From Prevotella sp. (GTDB lineage: Bacteria; Bacteroidota; Bacteroidia; Bacteroidales; Bacteroidaceae), in assembly GCA_017541365.1 (NCBI GenBank), contig JAFXZF010000051.1:1-27180 (forward strand): a DNA stretch of 27,180 nt, given 5' to 3'. The translations under genes were made by a program, and so were the position numbers. The first letter of the stretch is position 1; each line of letters starts with the position of its first letter. The notes under the pieces are model-generated. The model ran no database searches. It had not been told where the DNA came from and saw nothing but the letters and a program-made list of their open reading frames with translations. Of this stretch, positions 23,311 to 27,180 are shown in pieces.

Positions 23311-23943
23311 ATGAAAAAGACTGCTTTGACACTTTTGGCATGCGCCATGACACTTTGCTCTATGGCACAGAAGACTATCATCGAATTGCCTGCACCAGAC
23401 AAATCGCTGAGTATGACACTGATGGAAGCTCTTCAGCAGCGTCACTCTACATGGATACATACCAGCAAGGCTGTCAGTGACGAGGAGCTGTCAACTTTAT
23501 TGTGGGCAGCATCGGGCATCAACCGACCTGAAAGCGGACGACTGACGGCACCATCGGCTATCAATGCGCAGGACATACAAGTGTATGTGATGCGACAGGA
23601 TGGTACCTACTTGTATAATGTACAGAAGCACCAGCTGGATAAGGTCAACGATAAAGACCTGCGTGAGGCAGTCTGTGGACGTGATGCACGACCCAAGGTA
23701 GCACCTGTCATGCTCCTGTTGGTCAGCAATATGGATAAATTTGGAGATAGGTCTGAGGAGGCAAAACGTGCTATGGCACCCATAGATGCTGGTTACGTTT
23801 CGCAAAACATCTGTCTGGCATGCACCGCACTGGGATTGAACACCGTACCACGCATGACGATGGACAAACCCACACTGATTAAGGAGCTTGGGCTGAGCGA
23901 CAGCCAGATGCCACTGGTTGATCACCCAATAAGCAAACCATAG
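23311..23943 (+). CDS. Exported nitroreductase-fold protein (SagB-type)
   Basis: A 210-residue FMN-binding nitroreductase-fold protein with an N-terminal signal peptide (MKKTALTLLACAMTLCSMAQ). That is unusual for a flavoenzyme but frequent in this Bacteroidetes subgroup. Family blocks: LMEALQQRHSTWIHTSKAVSDEELSTLLWAASGINRP (the RRSxR-like FMN site), SAINAQDIQVYVM, APVMLLLVSN, DAGYVSQNICLACTALGLNTVPRM, and the closing LGLSDSQMPLVDHPI. The electron donor and substrate are not evident. It is followed after 32 bases by the TIGR04076 gene, forming a two-gene unit under the copy A promoter. Confidence 0.85.
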   Translation: MKKTALTLLACAMTLCSMAQKTIIELPAPDKSLSMTLMEALQQRHSTWIHTSKAVSDEELSTLLWAASGINRPESGRLTAPSAINAQDIQVYVMRQDGTYLYNVQKHQLDKVNDKDLREAVCGRDARPKVAPVMLLLVSNMDKFGDRSEEAKRAMAPIDAGYVSQNICLACTALGLNTVPRMTMDKPTLIKELGLSDSQMPLVDHPISKP

Positions 23944-23975
23944 ACGAAGGCATGCGAAGATTATTTTAAAGTAGG

Positions 23976-24278
23976 ATGAACAAAGTACGAATCATAGCAA
24001 TACGCCAGACACTCTATCCTGACCTAATGGCAAAGTATGAGAATCCTATTGAGCATGCATGCGATGTCAGGGAAGGTCAAGAGTGGATTTCTGTTGATGG
24101 CAAACAACCAGAAGGATTATGCCCTGCAGCATGGCATTCCATGCATGAGTTTGTCGAGAATCTTGCCAGAGGCGAAGGCAACTTCTATGATGGTTGGATG
24201 CAGAACCCCATGAGCGCTATGATTAGCTGCAACGATGGGTTCCGTCCCTTCAGTTTCTATATGGAAACTATCAATTAA
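23976..24278 (+). CDS. TIGR04076 family protein
   Basis: A 100-residue protein that resembles the TIGR04076 family. It opens KVRIIAIRQTLYPDLMAKY, has the central VREGQEWISVDGKQPEGLCPAAWHSM, a glycine-rich GEGNFYDGWMQNP and the closing ISCNDGFRPFSFYME. Two Cys near the middle (HACDV and LCPAAW) and one in ISCNDG are typical, suggesting metal or redox chemistry, but the family has no firm function. It has no signal peptide. Its position behind the nitroreductase hints at a related redox task. Confidence 0.7.
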   Translation: MNKVRIIAIRQTLYPDLMAKYENPIEHACDVREGQEWISVDGKQPEGLCPAAWHSMHEFVENLARGEGNFYDGWMQNPMSAMISCNDGFRPFSFYMETIN

Positions 24279-24427
24279 GCAACTATGAAAGTAAAGATAC
24301 AGACGTCATCGTAAAGTTTTATTACTCCATCTGGTTGGTGTAATTCTAACAAGAGATCCTCTCAGTCTATTGTCATACTAAATGTTTTAACTCTAATGTG
24401 TATTTTCCCGAATGCAGTGATGCGATG
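24279..24427. other. Intergenic gap between convergent genes
   Basis: A stretch of 149 bases between the TIGR04076 gene (plus) and the AlkZ-related gene (minus). I see no hairpin with a T run, no promoter box and no ORF of note. Confidence 0.5.
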
Positions 24428-25093
24428 TTATCCTATCAGTCTCTGTATTTGCCTGTCAGTGGCATGAGGCTGCAGCTGTCTGATGTGCCCGACAATGAGG
24501 TTGTATGATTCCTCTGCTGTATGATCGGTTTGACACTTTTCAATTCCCAGAAGCTCCTCTGGAGTGGTGAGCAACGACCATCCCCAACCGTATTCATTGC
24601 CATGCCTGTCATGGGGATATACAAAGTCCTCTGTCACTACGTAACATCCCATCTGCAGTCGAGTGATGTAGCCATCAAACTTGCTGCGCATTTTTGTACC
24701 ATTAAAGCCACATAGGGCTCTTAGCTCGCGTGTTATTGCGCTCCCTTCTGTTTGCAGGGTCTGTAGTATGGTGTCTTCTATGGAACCCTCCTGAGGTCGT
24801 GGATTTTTGCTCCTACGGTAGTTGTAGAAGTCTGGCCACCACCTCTTGCTTATGAACCCCGCCTTGTTGTTGAAAAACTTGCCATAGACACATCCTCCCT
24901 CAGTTACTATGGGACCTTTCCATTTCCACAACGGCCAGTCCCATCCTCCCTCAGGAAATACCACATATCGACAATCGTCAGCAACCACCTCTTCTGCGGA
25001 ATAGCCCACAACGCCGCTGTTCAGCAGGGGTAGGAACCCCACCTGCTGAATGTATTCTATCAGTCCTGCTGCCGAATATATCTCCTCTTGCAT
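24428..25093 (-). CDS. AlkZ-related winged-helix protein
   Basis: A 221-residue protein related to the group often annotated AlkZ-related (distant from the DNA glycosylase AlkZ/YcaQ). Visible blocks: AAGLIEYIQQVGFLPLLNSGVVGYSAEE, WDWPLWKWKGPIVTEGGCVYGKFFNNKAGFISKRWWPDFYNYRR, a helical segment ITRELRALCGFNGTKMRSKFDGYITRLQMGCYVV that looks like a winged helix, and YGWGWSLLTTPEELLG. Conserved Trp and acidic residues suggest a small DNA-binding or enzymatic fold, but I cannot name an activity. It is divergent from the exported flavodoxin gene and uses the copy B promoter region. Confidence 0.6.
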   Translation of the reverse strand: MQEEIYSAAGLIEYIQQVGFLPLLNSGVVGYSAEEVVADDCRYVVFPEGGWDWPLWKWKGPIVTEGGCVYGKFFNNKAGFISKRWWPDFYNYRRSKNPRPQEGSIEDTILQTLQTEGSAITRELRALCGFNGTKMRSKFDGYITRLQMGCYVVTEDFVYPHDRHGNEYGWGWSLLTTPEELLGIEKCQTDHTAEESYNLIVGHIRQLQPHATDRQIQRLIG

Positions 25094-25121
25094 AGAATTT
25101 TTATCTTCAATGTTCCAGATG

Positions 25122-25129
25122 CAAAGTTA
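25122..25129 (-). promoter_or_regulatory. AlkZ-related gene -7 box (TAACTTTG)
   Basis: Identical to the box in copy A, 28 bases upstream of the ATG at 25093, with the same palindrome at its upstream edge. Confidence 0.6.
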
Positions 25130-25236
25130 CGAAAAATTCGTGTAAGCGAACACGAAGTGGAAGCTTTTTATTTTGTTGAGCGTAAGAATTTTATGCATTA
25201 AATGGGCAAAATGCGAAATAAATAAAAAGAAATCAT

Positions 25237-25244
25237 TACCTTTG
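25237..25244 (+). promoter_or_regulatory. Flavodoxin -7 box (TACCTTTG)
   Basis: Consensus -7 box 40 bases upstream of the flavodoxin ATG at 25285. It differs from copy A only in the two variable positions and flanks, so both promoters appear functional. Confidence 0.65.
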
Positions 25245-25284
25245 CAGTCAGGAACTAAAATCTATAAACATGACATTATAAATT

Positions 25285-25839
25285 ATGAAGAGAATCGCTA
25301 TCATTATCTGCGCTTTGGCTGCAATATGCATGACAGCCTGCGCACAGCAGAAACAAAAAGAACACAAGAAAGCAAAAACCTTGGTGGCTTACTTCTCAGC
25401 GTCTGGTGTTACCAAAGTTGCTGCAGAGAAACTGGCAGAGGTAACAGGTGGAGACATCTATGAGATACAGCCCAAAGTGCCTTATACTGATGCCGACCTT
25501 GACTGGCATAACAAGAAGTCACGTTCGTCAGTAGAAATGGCTGACCCTGCATCACGTCCAGCCATCAAAGGCAAGGTGGAGAAACTGAACGATTACAATA
25601 CCGTGTTTATTGGCTATCCCATCTGGTGGAACACGGCACCAACCATCATCAACACGTTCATCGAGGCTAACAATCTGAAAGGTAAGAAAGTTGTTCCCTT
25701 CTGCACCTCAGGTAGTAGCAGCATCAAGAAGTCAGCTGAAGACTTGAAGAAAGCCTACCCCATCCTGAAATGGAGAGAGGGCAAAAGGCTCAACGGAATT
25801 TCCAAAAAGGAATTACAATCTTGGATAAAAGGATTGTAG
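25285..25839 (+). CDS. Exported flavodoxin-family lipoprotein
   Basis: A 184-residue flavodoxin_4-like protein with a lipoprotein signal: MKRIAIIICALAAICMTAC, lipobox Cys at 19, then a basic linker. The FMN-binding start is TLVAYFSASGVTKVAAEKLAE (residues 32-52), and GGDIYEIQPKVPYTDADLDW follows. YNTVFIGYPIWWNTAPTIINTFIE is the second FMN loop, and CTSGSSSIKKSAEDL the third. The fold is complete. An exported flavodoxin needs a periplasmic electron source, which makes the paired exported nitroreductase 1.3 kb upstream, with the same promoter region, a natural candidate partner. That pairing is inference. Confidence 0.9.
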   Translation: MKRIAIIICALAAICMTACAQQKQKEHKKAKTLVAYFSASGVTKVAAEKLAEVTGGDIYEIQPKVPYTDADLDWHNKKSRSSVEMADPASRPAIKGKVEKLNDYNTVFIGYPIWWNTAPTIINTFIEANNLKGKKVVPFCTSGSSSIKKSAEDLKKAYPILKWREGKRLNGISKKELQSWIKGL

Positions 25840-26116
25840 GCTTTACTCTGTCAATTTTGGCTTCGTCCATATCAATGATATTACCGCCACATACATACCT
25901 GTAGGAACTTTTAGTATTCGATGATATGTTAGAGATTTTGATATAAGGTGAATCAGCCTTCAGATACGTATTGTCTTACCCTGAAAAACGTTGAATAATA
26001 AACAACGTTTTTCAGGGTAAGACATTAATCTATATTCTAGATTATATTTAGTTAATTGTTTGAAGAATTGATTTGTTATTCTTAGATAACAACTGTTGTT
26101 CCGCTGGTAGCAAATA
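25840..26116. terminator. Convergent intergenic region with a perfect 21-bp hairpin
   Basis: GTCTTACCCTGAAAAACGTTG (25973-25993) and its exact complement (26003-26023) form a 21-bp stem with the 9-base loop AATAATAAA. It stands between the convergent flavodoxin and acetyltransferase genes and probably ends both transcripts. No T run of note follows on the plus strand. The rest of this 277-base stretch holds no feature I can support. Confidence 0.7.
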
Positions 26117-26749
26117 TCAGCATGTAATTTTTTTCAGCCTATTAATCTCTTCCTGCAGATTGGCAAGGAACTTTCCTGCGTGAGCACCATCCATCTGTGT
26201 GTGGTGGAATTGGAAAGAGATGGGTAGTGTGGTTTTTAGCCAGCCTTTATGGAATCTGCCCCATGCCAGAAAGGGATTGTTGTATTGACCTGAATACTGA
26301 TTGATTATACATTCAAGTTCGGTGTGTGGTATGGCAGAGGTTCCTATAATCATATAATCATCAAGCGATGTATTCTCGCAAGATTGTGATGCTTTGTCAG
26401 TTAGTTCCAGATAGGATGAATTGAATCGTCTGATGTCATCTGAGAAAGGTATGTCGCACGTACTTAATCCACCATTTTTATTCTGAACGATGACATTGAG
26501 AGCCAGTTTGCTGTATCGGAACAATTTGTCTTTCTGGGGCAACATGTAAAACTCCTCTATTCGGTTGGCTGCCTTGCCTATGCACCAGCATAATAGCACA
26601 TTGAACTTGATTCCTGTCTTATGACTCATCTTTAGCAAACGGCTGACATTAAATGTCTTCACAAATGTCACCATTGGTTGTGGCGATGACATCCACAGAT
26701 TGAATGCCTCGCCCCTGCTTGTTTCCTGAGGATTGACTTCCTGTTTCAT
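26117..26749 (-). CDS. CatA-like O-acetyltransferase (chloramphenicol acetyltransferase fold)
   Basis: A 210-residue protein from ATG 26749 (MKQEVNPQETSRGEAFNLWM), close to the 215-220 residues of type A CAT. An A-rich tract before this ATG supports it; earlier ATGs at 26779, 26788 and 26797 are possible, the last two overlapping the upstream gene. The active-site motif is HHTQMDGAH near residue 182 (family HHxxxDGxH) with the catalytic second His. MVTFVKTFNVSRLLKMSHKTGIKFNVLLCWCIGKAANRIEEFYML is the usual N-terminal half. The acceptor is unknown; many chromosomal members do not confer chloramphenicol resistance, so I would not call it a resistance gene. It follows the thioesterase gene in the same direction, 31 bases from its stop. 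Confidence 0.85.
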   Translation of the reverse strand: MKQEVNPQETSRGEAFNLWMSSPQPMVTFVKTFNVSRLLKMSHKTGIKFNVLLCWCIGKAANRIEEFYMLPQKDKLFRYSKLALNVIVQNKNGGLSTCDIPFSDDIRRFNSSYLELTDKASQSCENTSLDDYMIIGTSAIPHTELECIINQYSGQYNNPFLAWGRFHKGWLKTTLPISFQFHHTQMDGAHAGKFLANLQEEINRLKKITC

Positions 26750-26780
26750 TTCTTTTATATGTCCAACTATTGTCACCATG

Positions 26781-27180
26781 CTATTCATCTTCAACATCGC
26801 AATGCAGGAATCCCATCTCCGCAGCTTTCTCCTGAGGCATCAGGAAGTAGATGGCTTCACCCTCATTACATAGTTCACCCTTGGAATTGGTAATCTCAGC
26901 ATGGATATAGACAAGATTTCTTACTTGTTTATCTACCTTCGCCTTGATGGTCAACACAGGCTCGGTTGTAGGGATGGCTTTCTTAAACTTCACATTCAAC
27001 TGGACGGTGTAGCCGCTGGTCTGTAACTTTCTCGTAACCACCCATCCGCATACTTCGTCTATCAGCGTACTGAGTATGCCGCCGTGCATGGTGTTCACCC
27101 ATCCCTGATAGTTCTTTTCGGGATGCCAGTTACTCACGATATAATCTCCATCCTCGTAGAACTCCATGTGAAGTCCTATA
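26781..27180 (-). CDS. PaaI/hotdog-fold thioesterase, C-terminal part (partial)
   Basis: The frame is open to the window edge: ahead of the first ATG (27167) the codons read IGLH, which in this family precede MEFYEDGD, so the true start is beyond 27180. The visible 128 residues plus these have WHPEKNYQGWVNTMHGGILSTLIDEVCGWVV, the hotdog signature with the HGG motif and catalytic acidic residue, then YTVQLNVKFKKAIPTTEPV and a C-terminal beta-sheet. It probably cleaves acyl-CoA thioesters in the cytoplasm. The stop TAG at 26781 is followed closely by the acetyltransferase gene, so both may form one transcript. Confidence 0.88.
   Translation of the reverse strand, partial: IGLHMEFYEDGDYIVSNWHPEKNYQGWVNTMHGGILSTLIDEVCGWVVTRKLQTSGYTVQLNVKFKKAIPTTEPVLTIKAKVDKQVRNLVYIHAEITNSKGELCNEGEAIYFLMPQEKAAEMGFLHCDVEDE

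Larger units (their letters stand above)
25111..25246. repeat. Divergent promoter region, copy B of the duplication
   Basis: The match to 23143-23277 covers the whole intergenic core, including the palindrome ACGAAAAATTCGT (25129-25141) and CACGAAGTG (25151-25159). The -7 boxes are TAACTTTG on the minus strand (25129 down to 25122) for the AlkZ-related gene and TACCTTTG on the plus strand (25237-25244) for the flavodoxin gene. The similarity stops before the coding sequences on both sides. Confidence 0.9.

Noticed and set aside
26117..26749. Chloramphenicol resistance gene
   Set aside because: The HHxxxDG fold signature is shared by many chromosomal acyltransferases of unknown substrate; nothing here shows resistance or recent transfer.

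Overview
The window looks like chromosomal DNA of a Bacteroidales bacterium, most likely Prevotella or a close relative. Four things point there. The chromosome-partition block reads parA-parB-DUF5683-lytic transglycosylase. Promoters carry the Bacteroidetes -7 box TAnnTTTG, with a TTTG-like element about 19-20 bases upstream at several sites. Shine-Dalgarno sequences are weak or absent. The housekeeping proteins (RsgA, MnmA, Frr, AlaS) read like Bacteroidales versions. I see no IS element, prophage, CRISPR array or rRNA. The genus is inference, not proof.

Layout. 1-2571 (minus): start of a lytic transglycosylase, DUF5683 protein, parB, parA. 2782-2854: tRNA-Arg(CCG). 2905-6569 (plus): secreted nuclease, ribosome recycling factor, and the overlapping pair rsgA-mnmA. 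6570-7440: promoter and leader of rplS (L19), rplS, a strong terminator, and the galE promoter. 7441-18473 (plus): galE, comF-like, then an exopolysaccharide/sugar-nucleotide block: Wza-like export lipoprotein, Wzc-like tyrosine kinase, YwqE/CapC-like PHP phosphatase, rfbA, a second sugar nucleotidyltransferase, a galacturonokinase-like GHMP kinase, a UDP-glucuronate 4-epimerase-like enzyme, and nagB. 18543-21158 (minus): alaS, convergent with nagB across a shared terminator. 21341-22623 (plus): Dpm1-like glycosyltransferase and a Nudix hydrolase. 22867-27180: small redox and detoxification-type genes in divergent pairs: tautomerase / exported nitroreductase + TIGR04076; AlkZ-related / exported flavodoxin; then a CAT-fold acetyltransferase and a PaaI-like thioesterase that runs off the window.

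How the genes work together. The polysaccharide block has the export and phosphorylation control parts (Wza, Wzc, PHP phosphatase) and precursor enzymes, but no glycosyltransferase, flippase or polymerase. The assembly genes must lie elsewhere. The GalA-kinase-like enzyme, the nucleotidyltransferase and the 4-epimerase could together supply UDP-galacturonate and UDP-glucuronate.

Most unusual features. (1) Repeat elements of a kind normally intergenic sit in frame inside rsgA and mnmA and encode the shared peptide words PLSNEV...SGVSL. TTAACG/TAACTCCCC arrays do the same in both genes. (2) A roughly 135-bp divergent promoter region occurs twice, at 23143-23277 and 25111-25246, each time upstream of an exported flavoprotein. 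(3) Most short gene junctions carry degenerate tandem 'word' repeats, which sometimes supply the start or stop codon of the neighbouring gene.
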